The translations under genes were made by a program, and so were the position numbers. 12,639 bases of DNA, from positions 615-13,253 of the forward strand of contig DDYO01000251.1 of assembly GCA_002348045.1 (NCBI GenBank), read 5' to 3'. The notes under the pieces are model-generated. The model was not told the origin of the DNA. It was given only the letters and a program-made list of their open reading frames with translations, and ran no database searches. This stretch comes from Anaerolineales bacterium UBA2232. GTDB taxonomy: Bacteria; Chloroflexota; Anaerolineae; UBA2200. This document shows, one piece after another, positions 1 through 7,069 of the stretch; within the stretch, counting starts at the first letter, position 1, and each line of letters begins with the position of its first letter.

Positions 1-263
1 CGTTTACGGGTGGTCCGGTGGAATCATCTGACATCCTGGTTGTGCCCAACCATGACGCAGGATTTGTGTCACTGGCGCGCGATGCCGTTGGCCTGGTGGT
101 GAAGGAGGACGACGTCGGGTCGGATGCCGCGGCCTCGGTTTTGGAGCGAGCAGTTCCGACGATTGTCGGAGTCCAGGATGCCGACATAGCGCTCCATGAG
201 GGGCAGTTGGTTACCCTTGACCCGGTGAATGGCCGGATCTATGAGGGCGAAGTAGGCCTTTGA
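1..263 (+). CDS. pyk: Pyruvate kinase, C-terminal fragment (PEP-utilising-type extension)
   Basis: This is the 3' end of a gene running in from the left edge; the reading frame begins at base 3 and stops at TGA 261-263. The visible 86 residues match the extra C-terminal domain found on some pyruvate kinases (Bacillus/Geobacillus type), which resembles the mobile phosphohistidine domain of PEP-utilising enzymes. The order is a GDILV-like strand (SSDILVVPNHDAGF), a helix, then AAASVLERAVPTIVGV and a final LVTLDPVNGRIYEGE strand. Pyruvate kinase converts PEP and ADP to pyruvate and ATP in the cytoplasm. The neighbouring pgk supports a glycolytic cluster. The usual TSHAA motif reads GSDAA here (bases 117-131), so the histidine position holds aspartate. 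The catalytic barrel is outside the window. A PPDK or other PEP-utilising protein is possible but less likely given how the chain ends. Confidence 0.8.
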   Translation, partial: FTGGPVESSDILVVPNHDAGFVSLARDAVGLVVKEDDVGSDAAASVLERAVPTIVGVQDADIALHEGQLVTLDPVNGRIYEGEVGL

Positions 264-266
264 GTT

Positions 267-296
267 TTGGGAGAGGCGGCCCGCTTGTGTTAGAAT
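267..296 (+). promoter_or_regulatory. Probable sigma70-type promoter for pgk
   Basis: TTGGGA at 267-272, an 18-base spacer and TAGAAT at 291-296, preceded by TGT (288-290), which makes an extended -10. It lies right after the pyk stop codon and about 60 bases before the pgk start. The -10 is good and the -35 is moderate. The mutL promoter in this window has the same extended TGN-TAGAAT form. Confidence 0.5.
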
Positions 297-309
297 TCAC
301 GAGGTCACG

Positions 310-340
310 CCCGCGGCTGAAAGATAGCCGCTAATTCGGG
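310..340 (+). other. Leader hairpin upstream of pgk
   Basis: GCGGCT (313-318) and AGCCGC (326-331) form a 6-bp stem with a 7-base loop. CCC (310-312) and GGG (338-340) could extend it across an internal bulge. It sits between the promoter-like site and the pgk Shine-Dalgarno at 344-349. No T-rich tract follows, so it is more likely a leader structure than a terminator for pyk, but either is possible. Confidence 0.35.
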
Positions 341-357
341 GACAGGAGGCTCCAGGA

Positions 358-1533
358 ATGAACAAGAAGACGGTACGTGATATCGACCTAGAAGGGAAGC
401 GCGTCCTTGTGCGCGTTGACTTTAACGTACCACAGGACAAGGCAGGGAACATCACGGACGATACCCGTATTCGGGCAGCCCTACCGACGATACAGTATCT
501 CTTGGACAAGTGCGCCAAGGTTGTCCTGTGCTCGCACCTTGGCAGACCCAAGGGCAAGGTGGCGGAGGAGTTCCGGCTGACTCCAGTGGCGAAGCGGCTG
601 TCGGACCTGTTGGGCAAGCCAGTGACAAAGACCGACGACTGCGTGGGACCGCAGGCCAAAGCCGCAGTGGCTGCCATGAAGCCTGGTGAAGTGGTCTTGC
701 TGGAAAACCTGCGGTTTCACGCTGAGGAGGAGGGCAACGACCCTGCCTTCGCTCAGCAACTGGCCGCCCTCGGCGAGATCTATGTCAACGATGCTTTCGG
801 CACGGCTCACCGTGCCCACGCCTCGACCGAGGGAGTTGCTCACTACCTTCCCGCGGTGGCGGGGTTTTTGATGGAACGCGAGCTGAACTACCTGGGCAAG
901 GCGCTGTCTGATGCGCCTCGTCCCTTCGTGGCGATCCTGGGCGGAGCCAAAGTGTCGGACAAGATCAAGGTTATCGAAAACCTGCTGCCCAAGGTTGATC
1001 ACCTCATAGTGGGAGGAGGCATGGCCAACACCTTCCTCAAGGCGCAGGGCAATGAAGTCGCCGACTCGCTGGTAGAAGACGAGAAGGTCGGACTGGCCAA
1101 AGAGTTGATTGCTGCCGGTGGCGCCAAGATCGTTCTGCCCGTTGATGTGGTGGTTGCTGACGCTTTTGCTGCCGATGCGCGGAGCCGGGTGGTCACGGTC
1201 AGTCAAGTGCCCGCCGGCTGGCGGATCCTTGACATTGGCCCCAAGACCATCGAGGCGTTTGCCAAGGTGGTCCAGGGCGCCAAGACGGTGGTGTGGAATG
1301 GGCCAATGGGCGTGTTCGAGTTCCCTGCCTTTGCGAAGGGTACCGTGGCTCTAGCCGAAGCCCTGGCGAGCTCTGACGCGACAACGATCATTGGTGGTGG
1401 CGACTCGGCGGCTGCGGTTGAGCAGGCCGGCATCGCTGAAAAGATGAGCCACATCTCGACCGGCGGTGGTGCGTCACTGGAATTTCTGGAGGGCCAGGAG
1501 TTACCCGGCGTGGCGGCATTGTTGGACAAATAG
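358..1533 (+). CDS. pgk: Phosphoglycerate kinase
   Basis: Cytoplasmic glycolytic enzyme that transfers phosphate from 1,3-bisphosphoglycerate to ADP. The 391-residue length is normal for bacterial PGK. Conserved motifs appear in order: RVDFNVP (19-25), DDTRI (34-38), SHLGRPKG (59-66), LENLRFH (115-121), [15 protein letters not shown] (142-156), GGAKVSDKI (195-203) with the nucleotide-site lysine, GGGMANTF (219-226), WNGPMGVFE (313-321), [10 protein letters not shown] (346-355) and [13 protein letters not shown] (367-379). The ATG is well supported: AGGAGG at 344-349 with an 8-base spacer. It follows pyk by 94 bases, in the same direction, so the two may be cotranscribed, although pgk also has its own promoter candidate and leader hairpin. 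All key residues look intact. Confidence 0.98.
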   Translation: MNKKTVRDIDLEGKRVLVRVDFNVPQDKAGNITDDTRIRAALPTIQYLLDKCAKVVLCSHLGRPKGKVAEEFRLTPVAKRLSDLLGKPVTKTDDCVGPQAKAAVAAMKPGEVVLLENLRFHAEEEGNDPAFAQQLAALGEIYVNDAFGTAHRAHASTEGVAHYLPAVAGFLMERELNYLGKALSDAPRPFVAILGGAKVSDKIKVIENLLPKVDHLIVGGGMANTFLKAQGNEVADSLVEDEKVGLAKELIAAGGAKIVLPVDVVVADAFAADARSRVVTVSQVPAGWRILDIGPKTIEAFAKVVQGAKTVVWNGPMGVFEFPAFAKGTVALAEALASSDATTIIGGGDSAAAVEQAGIAEKMSHISTGGGASLEFLEGQELPGVAALLDK

Positions 1534-1557
1534 CCGCTCGTGGTAATCAACGGATTC

Positions 1558-1589
1558 CCAACCGCAGAGGACTTGTCCTCTGCGGTTGG
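1558..1589. terminator. Perfect hairpin between convergent pgk and the DHH/CBS/nucleotidyltransferase gene
   Basis: CCAACCGCAGAGGAC (1558-1572) is repeated exactly inverted at 1575-1589, leaving a 14-15 bp stem with a tiny CTTG-type loop. It begins 25 bases after the pgk stop and lies 106 bases past the stop of the opposing gene, the right position for a bidirectional terminator. No run of T follows on either side, so it is not a textbook intrinsic terminator. The rest of the gap (1590-1694) shows nothing clear. Confidence 0.7.
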
Positions 1590-1694
1590 TCGTTGTGGCG
1601 ATTGAGCCTCTTGGCGGACCGGGGCACTCCTGCTACGCCTGCCATCTTGAGCATGCTATCTCGGCGCGGGAACACTCGGCTTTCCTGGTCGAGA

Positions 1695-4367
1695 TCAGGC
1701 TGGCTTGGTACGGCCCTGTGCATCCACCGCCTCGGCGGCAATCAGGCGGCGCGCCATCTCCTCCTCCTCCCGCACCGTCCGGAGCTTGCCGTCCAGGCGG
1801 AGATCCAAGAGCTTGGTCAGTATTCGACGATATGCCGGGCCTGGTGGGAGCCCCTGTTGCCTGAGAAACTCACCGTCAATGTGTAGACGTGTCCAGCGCA
1901 GGTTTTGGAGATAGCGGAGTACGTTGTCCCTGGCCGGGGAAGAATCGAGGGTCAGGGAGAAAGCTGTGATGGCTCGTTGTGAGTAGGGTCTCAGCAAGGC
2001 ATAGATACGGCTGGGGCGGAGGGTTGCCTTATTGAGCCTCCAGGTCATGGAGCGTAGCGTTCGCACTTGGTGCAAATAGTCGGTTGTCTCGTGGCTGAAC
2101 CGTAGCCGCTGGACGAAACGATCAAGGTGAGGTTTCGACAGTCGAGCGGTCAGCATGGAGAGGAACAACAACTGGCGATTCAAGGGTTTGCCCTCCCGAG
2201 AATGCTGCGTGGCGTCCGAGTCGCTGGACAAGTCGGGGTCTTTGCTGCCTGCTTGGTCATCCAGCCAGTCCCGTGCTCGGCAGAGCCCAAGAGCTAGCCA
2301 ATCATCGTATTGCAGCCCCGGTTCCAGGTGCCTGAGAACGCCCATTTCAGCCAGTCTCTCAAGCATGCCAGTCGGGTCGTGCTCGGACAGGATAAGCTCC
2401 AGTTCGTGACGCAGCCGTTCACCGGAAACCCGATCCAGCAGGCCCAGCGCATCGTAGATTAGTTCTGCAGTTCGCGCTTCGATGGAAAAGCCCAATCGTT
2501 GTTCGAGCCGGGCAGCACGCAGGATTCGCGTTGGGTCTTCGACGAAACTGAGATTGTGCAGAACACGGATCCACCGTTCCCGGAGATCGCGCTCCCCACC
2601 GTAAAAGTCAAAGAGCTCTCCGTATCGGTCACGGTCCAGGCAAATCGCCATGGTGTTGATGGTAAAGTCTCGACGATAGAGATCCTGTTTGATGGAGCTG
2701 CGCTCAATCTCTGGCAGAGCAGTAGGATGCTGGTAGAACTCGGTCCGAGCCGTAACCAGATCCAGGGAAGGTGGAAGGCTCGTGCCCGCAGTGCCGCGCA
2801 GGATGACCTTGGCGGTTCCGAAGCGGGCATGGCTTCGCACCCGTCCTTTCAACTGCCGGGCCAGCTCGCGGGCGACGGCGATGGCATCGCCTTCGATCAC
2901 CAGGTCAAGGTCCAGTGTCGGCGACCTTAGGAGAAGGTCGCGGACAAAGCCACCGACCACATACAAAGAATAGCCCATGCTGTTGGCTGCATCTCTGGCC
3001 TGGATCAGCAGGTTCAGCAGGGGGATGGGCAGGGTCTGGCGCAGCAGCGCTTGAATCTCCAGGCGTCGGGAAGGCCGTGACTGTACGCCCCACAGCTTTA
3101 CCAAGTCCGTACGGGTGACGATACCCAGGACCTGCCCGTTCTCCACCACAGGAATCTGACCAAGGCCCTGGTCGGTCATGATCCTCTGCACCTTGGTCAC
3201 GCTTTCATCGGGGGCCACGGACACGTCGCCTGTGTGCATGTAGGAACGAACGGTGGACTTGGCCAGTCGGTGGCGCAGCGCCAGCTCAATCTCACGGCGG
3301 GTGAGAACGCCCACCAGCTCACCATCCTGTACCACGGGAAAGCCCTCATGGCCGTACTTCTGGACCTGCTCCGCCGCCTTGTGCAGTGACATGTCGGGAT
3401 GGAGAGTATGAACCCCGAACGACATGATCTCGCGGACGGTGATGGCGGGTTTGACGTGCTTGGCGAACATCTCCACCAGCTTGTCATGGACTTCCTTGAG
3501 ACTGGTATTCGCGATCAGCGCGGCCGCCGCCGCTCCATGACCACCACCGCCAAACTCACGTGCGATCTCTCCCACATCGATGGCCTGCACCGAACTGCGG
3601 GCAATGAGTTGAATCGTGGTGCGGAATGCAAAGAGCAGGAAGCAGGCATCGGGGTCAAAGACATCGTCCAGCTTGTGCGCCAGTGTCGAGAGCTCCTCAA
3701 GCCATTCGTCCAACTGGGCTGAAGCCACGAGCAGGGCCCGGTCGTGCAGAGTGTGCCATTCCACACTCTCAACGAGTTGAGAGTACACAGGCTGCATGTG
3801 CTCATCCAAAGGGCGGCGCAAGAAAGTATTCGCCAAGACCAGGCTGGCCTCCTGTTCCAGCAGCCACGCGGCGCTCCTGAGATCCCGTGGGGTAGTGCCG
3901 GGAAAGGACAATGACCCGGTATCCTCATAAATGCCCAAGAGCAGGAGGGTTGCTTCCAGAGGCGTAAGAGCCACCCGGCCTTCGCGCAGTTTCTCTGCCA
4001 GGAGTGAGGTCGTCGCACCTATCTCCGCCACGACGTACACAGCATTCTCCCTTGGCTCTTTGCGCAACGGGTGGTGGTCAAACACGCGCAGCGGCGTGTG
4101 GGCGTCCATCCCCTTGATCGGGGAGGCTGTCTGCGTGTCCACCAGGATGGCCTCCGTGATCCGACGCCGAGGAAGTTTGTTCGCATCGACAAACGGCAGT
4201 TGATCCCCATAGGTCGTGAGGAACTGGCGCACATCACGATTCAGGCGCTGGGGCAGCACGGGCAAGGCGTCCGGATAGAGCTTGGCAGCCGCAAGTTGTG
4301 CTGCAAGAGCATCAAAGTCCGTGTTCTCGTGGGTCAGGATGACTCTCAACCCAAGGCACCTCAGCAT
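1695..4367 (-). CDS. DHH phosphoesterase - CBS - CBS - tRNA nucleotidyltransferase/poly(A) polymerase fusion
   Basis: The numbering below uses an 896-residue form starting at TTG 4385. I prefer ATG 4367 (890 residues) because it leaves 12 residues before the first metal ligand; neither start has a Shine-Dalgarno. N-terminal DHH module: HENTDFDA (19-26), DTQ (83-85), DHH (103-105), D155 and the DHHA1 motif GGGGH (279-283). Two CBS domains follow, about 313-370 and 378-434, which in other proteins bind adenine nucleotides. The C-terminal class II nucleotidyltransferase has GGFVRD (478-483), the catalytic DLD (492-494), RRD (571-573), EDPTRILRAAR (616-626) and ERLRHE (656-661). Such fusions are known in several deep-branching bacteria. 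The polymerase half should add CCA, or only C or A residues, to tRNA 3' ends; the DHH half resembles NrnA-type nanoRNases. Whether this one is a full CCA enzyme cannot be read from sequence. It is monocistronic, divergent from mutL. Confidence 0.93.
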   Translation of the reverse strand: MLRCLGLRVILTHENTDFDALAAQLAAAKLYPDALPVLPQRLNRDVRQFLTTYGDQLPFVDANKLPRRRITEAILVDTQTASPIKGMDAHTPLRVFDHHPLRKEPRENAVYVVAEIGATTSLLAEKLREGRVALTPLEATLLLLGIYEDTGSLSFPGTTPRDLRSAAWLLEQEASLVLANTFLRRPLDEHMQPVYSQLVESVEWHTLHDRALLVASAQLDEWLEELSTLAHKLDDVFDPDACFLLFAFRTTIQLIARSSVQAIDVGEIAREFGGGGHGAAAAALIANTSLKEVHDKLVEMFAKHVKPAITVREIMSFGVHTLHPDMSLHKAAEQVQKYGHEGFPVVQDGELVGVLTRREIELALRHRLAKSTVRSYMHTGDVSVAPDESVTKVQRIMTDQGLGQIPVVENGQVLGIVTRTDLVKLWGVQSRPSRRLEIQALLRQTLPIPLLNLLIQARDAANSMGYSLYVVGGFVRDLLLRSPTLDLDLVIEGDAIAVARELARQLKGRVRSHARFGTAKVILRGTAGTSLPPSLDLVTARTEFYQHPTALPEIERSSIKQDLYRRDFTINTMAICLDRDRYGELFDFYGGERDLRERWIRVLHNLSFVEDPTRILRAARLEQRLGFSIEARTAELIYDALGLLDRVSGERLRHELELILSEHDPTGMLERLAEMGVLRHLEPGLQYDDWLALGLCRARDWLDDQAGSKDPDLSSDSDATQHSREGKPLNRQLLFLSMLTARLSKPHLDRFVQRLRFSHETTDYLHQVRTLRSMTWRLNKATLRPSRIYALLRPYSQRAITAFSLTLDSSPARDNVLRYLQNLRWTRLHIDGEFLRQQGLPPGPAYRRILTKLLDLRLDGKLRTVREEEEMARRLIAAEAVDAQGRTKPA

Positions 4368-4424
4368 GTCTAAGACCGATTGCAAGCGGGACGGCCAGGC
4401 GTGTCGTGGGATGGCAGCGGTCCT

Positions 4425-4441
4425 GGGAGCTCTTCGCTCCC
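4425..4441 (-). other. Hairpin in the leader of the DHH/CBS/nucleotidyltransferase mRNA
   Basis: GGGAGC (4425-4430) and GCTCCC (4436-4441) form a 6-bp stem with a 5-base loop (GAAGA on the transcribed strand). It lies about 20 bases after the -10 box, inside the predicted 5' leader. No function can be assigned. Confidence 0.35.
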
Positions 4442-4465
4442 CGTTGCTGCAGTCCCTCTGAACTC

Positions 4466-4494
4466 ATTATGGCACAGCCAGATGTGGTTGTCAA
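4466..4494 (-). promoter_or_regulatory. Sigma70-type promoter for the DHH/CBS/nucleotidyltransferase gene
   Basis: On the minus strand, TTGACA (4489-4494), a 17-base spacer and CATAAT (4466-4471), with TGC directly before the -10. The -35 is perfect, the -10 matches five of six, and the spacing is ideal. It implies a leader of roughly 90 bases. Confidence 0.75.
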
Positions 4495-4535
4495 CGCTCC
4501 CAACTGGCCATGGTCGGGGCGAAGGCCCAAGGTCC

Positions 4536-4564
4536 TTGGCGAAACCTTACCGACGTGCTAGAAT
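4536..4564 (+). promoter_or_regulatory. Sigma70-type promoter for mutL
   Basis: TTGGCG (4536-4541), a 17-base spacer and TAGAAT (4559-4564), with TGC before the -10. Transcription would start near 4571, giving a leader of only about 25 bases. The divergent promoter's -35 (4489-4494) is 41 bases away. Confidence 0.7.
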
Positions 4565-4577
4565 GGCTCGACTGCTC

Positions 4578-4585
4578 GAGAGGGG
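4578..4585 (+). promoter_or_regulatory. Shine-Dalgarno that decides the mutL start
   Basis: GAGAGGGG abuts the in-frame ATG at 4586 with no spacer, but stands 9 bases before the ATG at 4595. The second ATG gives the usual MutL N-terminus (MPIRLLPP), so 4595 is the better start. Confidence 0.7.
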
Positions 4586-4594
4586 ATGACAGAA

Positions 4595-6373
4595 ATGCCG
4601 ATCCGCTTGTTGCCGCCACAGGTGGCGACCAAGATCGCCGCGGGAGAGGTTGTGGAACGGCCTGCGTCGGTTGTGAAGGAATTGATCGAGAATGCCATCG
4701 ATGCTGGCGCGACGGTGGTCAGTGTAGAGATTCGCCAGGGGGGACGGCGTCTGATCCGCGTCAGCGACAATGGCTCTGGCATCCCACAGGAAGATACCTT
4801 CCTGGCGTTTACACGGCACGCGACAAGCAAGATCAGCAGTGAAGAGGACCTGGGGAGAATCGCGACCCTGGGCTTTCGCGGTGAGGCATTGGCAAGCATC
4901 GCGGCGGTCGCTCAGGTGACGATGCTGACGCAAAGCGAGGGCGAGGACGCGGGGACACACCTGCGCGTCGAGGCAGGCGAGACCGTGCGCCGCGAGAGGT
5001 ACGGCGGGACGCGCGGGACGATCTTGACTGTGGAGAACCTGTTCTTCAACACGCCAGCGCGACTCAAGTTCCTTCGTACAGAGTCCACGGAAAGCAGTCA
5101 TATTGCCAAGCTGGTCAGCGCATATGCTTTGGCTTATCCCGAGTTGCGCTTCCACCTGACAGACAATGGCCGGACCATTATCCAGACCCTGGGCACTGGC
5201 AAACTCTATGACGTTCTGGGCCAGGTCTTCCAGACTGATGTGGTGCAGCAAATGCTTGCCCTTCAGCCCAGGGTCGCCGACGATGCTGGTCAGGGCTCTG
5301 AAACCGCCTCTCCTACGACAGAGGATATCCAGGTCACCGGCTACATTGGCGCTCCCAGCGTCCACCGTGCTACTCGCGACTACCAGATGGTCTTCGTCAA
5401 CCGACGCTGGATTCAGGATCGCTCTTTGAGCTTTGCGTTAGAGGAAGCATACCGTACTCTGCTCCCCGTCGGCCGATTCCCTGTCGGGGTCCTAAGCATC
5501 ACCATGGATCCTGGTGATCTGGACGTCAACGTGCATCCAACAAAGCGGGAGGTGCGTTTCCGCGAGCCTCGTCGGGTCTTTGTTGCCCTTCAGCGCGCTG
5601 TGCGCAGTACCATAATTGGCCAAGCGCCAGTCCCGTCCCTGCCGGTAGGACCGACACCCGTGGCCGGGCAGAGTTGGGAGCGACGCTTCGCGCTCCTTTC
5701 GCCCGAGGTATCCGGCCGCAGCGCCGGCCAGTTGGCCCTGGACGTGCAGAGGACGGCTGATGATGGCGAAGGTGTCGCCAGCCAAACGTCCATGGCTGAG
5801 CGCCTGCCAATGCTACGGGTGCTTGGACAGGTTCGACAGACCTATATCATTGCCGAAGGGCCGGAAGGGCTCTATCTCATTGATCAGCATGCAGCACACG
5901 AGAGGGTCTTGTTCGACCAGCTACGCATCGCCCAGACCACGATGTCGATCTCATCCCAGGTTCTCCTGGAGCCTATCGTAGTGGAGCTACCCCCCTCACA
6001 GGGCGGCCAGTTGCAGACCCTGCTGGAATCCCTGGCTGCCCTGGGGTTTGACATTGCTCCGTTCGGTGGACAGAGCTGTTTGGTACGTGCCATCCCGGCA
6101 ACGCTTCAGGCCGAGAACCTACGCACGGTGATTGGAGAGTTGCTGGACAGCGCCGATGAGGCCGGCGGAGCACCGATCTCGGTTGACCAGACCTTGACGA
6201 TTGTCGCCTGTCACGCTGCCGTGCGGGCGGGTCAGACCCTCACTCTGGATGAAGCTCGCGACCTGGTGCGCCAGCTGGAGAAAGCTTCCCTGCCGTACAC
6301 CTGTCCTCATGGCCGCCCGACCATGATCCATCTGAGTTCGGCGCAACTAGAGCGCAGTTTCAGTCGGCGGTAG
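4595..6373 (+). CDS. mutL: DNA mismatch repair protein MutL (nuclease-type)
   Basis: MutL couples mismatch recognition by MutS to strand incision. From ATG 4595 it has 592 residues. The N-terminal GHKL ATPase shows IAAGEVVERPASVVKELIEN with catalytic E32, DNGSGI (58-63), TRHATSKI (73-80) and GFRGEAL (93-99). The second transducer domain has VNRR, and DVNVHPTKREVRF with its conserved lysine (310-322). A poorly conserved linker (about 340-405) leads to the dimerisation domain. The C-terminus carries metal-site motifs of endonuclease MutLs: DQHAAHE (430-436), ACHAAVRA (538-545), CPHGRP (570-575) and a terminal FSRR. The second acidic residue of DQHA(X)2E(X)4E is Asp (D441) instead of Glu. Such MutLs occur in bacteria that lack MutH. 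The upstream ATG at 4586 would add three residues but lacks room for its ribosome site. pspC-like gene follows by 61 bases, probably cotranscribed. Confidence 0.97.
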   Translation: MPIRLLPPQVATKIAAGEVVERPASVVKELIENAIDAGATVVSVEIRQGGRRLIRVSDNGSGIPQEDTFLAFTRHATSKISSEEDLGRIATLGFRGEALASIAAVAQVTMLTQSEGEDAGTHLRVEAGETVRRERYGGTRGTILTVENLFFNTPARLKFLRTESTESSHIAKLVSAYALAYPELRFHLTDNGRTIIQTLGTGKLYDVLGQVFQTDVVQQMLALQPRVADDAGQGSETASPTTEDIQVTGYIGAPSVHRATRDYQMVFVNRRWIQDRSLSFALEEAYRTLLPVGRFPVGVLSITMDPGDLDVNVHPTKREVRFREPRRVFVALQRAVRSTIIGQAPVPSLPVGPTPVAGQSWERRFALLSPEVSGRSAGQLALDVQRTADDGEGVASQTSMAERLPMLRVLGQVRQTYIIAEGPEGLYLIDQHAAHERVLFDQLRIAQTTMSISSQVLLEPIVVELPPSQGGQLQTLLESLAALGFDIAPFGGQSCLVRAIPATLQAENLRTVIGELLDSADEAGGAPISVDQTLTIVACHAAVRAGQTLTLDEARDLVRQLEKASLPYTCPHGRPTMIHLSSAQLERSFSRR

Positions 6374-6422
6374 CTCTTGCCTCTACCTGCAACCCTTAGG
6401 CTCGCCGCGCGTAGTGTGCTGT

Positions 6423-6428
6423 AGGAGG
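6423..6428 (+). promoter_or_regulatory. Shine-Dalgarno fixing the PspC-protein start
   Basis: AGGAGG six bases before ATG 6435. An upstream in-frame GTG at 6414 precedes this site and would add seven residues outside the domain, so 6435 is the likely start. Confidence 0.75.
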
Positions 6429-6434
6429 CAAGAT

Positions 6435-6902
6435 ATGGACGCGTTGTATCGAGATCCCGGTCGGCGCATGGTTGCTGGGGTGTGTGCGGGTTTGGCGGAC
6501 TACTTTGCGGTGGACCGTTCGCTAATACGTCTGGTTTTTGTGCTCTGGGCTTTGGCCAGCCGTACCGGGTTCATGGCCTATGTGGTCTTGTGGTTGATGT
6601 TGCCGGTGCGAGGCTCTCCGGACCGGTCGCGCGAGCAACTGGTGCGAGACGGCGTCGCGGAAATGCGCCAAGAGGCAACAGCCATGGCGCAGCAGATGCG
6701 GAGAGCGTTGGGAGGTCCGGTAGCCCGGACTGCCCCAGACCGCAGGACATTGGTGTTGGGCGGGGCGCTCATTGCTTTGGGATTGGTCCTGCTGGCAGAG
6801 AATACTGGGCTGCTAGGCTGGATCCGGCTGGGCAACCTGTGGCCGCTGGTGCTCATCCTGGCAGGCGTGGTCATGCTCCGGCGCGCGCTGAAGAGGGATT
6901 AG
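6435..6902 (+). CDS. PspC-domain membrane protein with LiaF-type C-terminal segment
   Basis: A 155-residue inner-membrane protein. The N-terminus is a PspC domain: LYRDPGRRMVAGVCAGLADYF (5-24) followed by DRSLIRLVFVLWAL and a second hydrophobic stretch MAYVVLWLMLP (47-57). A charged, probably helical segment (60-100) links to two more hydrophobic segments (about 106-121 and 133-148) with LENTGLL- and LWPLVLILAGVV-like sequence, as in the LiaF/DUF5668 transmembrane repeat. PspC relatives act in envelope-stress sensing; the exact role here is unknown and no PspA, PspB or two-component gene is in the window. It follows mutL by 61 bases with no clear promoter or terminator between, so it is probably read from the mutL promoter. 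No clear terminator was found in the following 167-base gap. Confidence 0.87.
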   Translation: MDALYRDPGRRMVAGVCAGLADYFAVDRSLIRLVFVLWALASRTGFMAYVVLWLMLPVRGSPDRSREQLVRDGVAEMRQEATAMAQQMRRALGGPVARTAPDRRTLVLGGALIALGLVLLAENTGLLGWIRLGNLWPLVLILAGVVMLRRALKRD

Positions 6903-7069
6903 CATAGACCGGTCGGTTGGTGAAGGACGTGATGCTAGCCTTTGCGTACCCTCGCAGGCGTTCGGGCCAACGGTGAATTGCTGATTCCCTCCAGGCTTAT
7001 GTCTGACCGTCATGATCTGCCTATAGGCCGAGAAACGCCCGCAGGACGATCTTGAGTGACACAGGAGGC

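Noticed and set aside
481..1206. A 241-codon minus-strand frame inside pgk
   Set aside because: Antisense shadow of an intact pgk; no recognisable domain.
4368..4465. Possible T-box or other riboswitch in the leader of the DHH/CBS/nucleotidyltransferase gene
   Set aside because: A GGACCGC string resembles part of a T-box element, but the conserved TGGNACCGCG, a specifier stem and a paired terminator are not visible, and this gene class is not a usual target.
7019..7028. Perfect palindrome GCCTATAGGC downstream of the aminotransferase
   Set aside because: No loop and no T-run, too short to be a terminator; could be chance.
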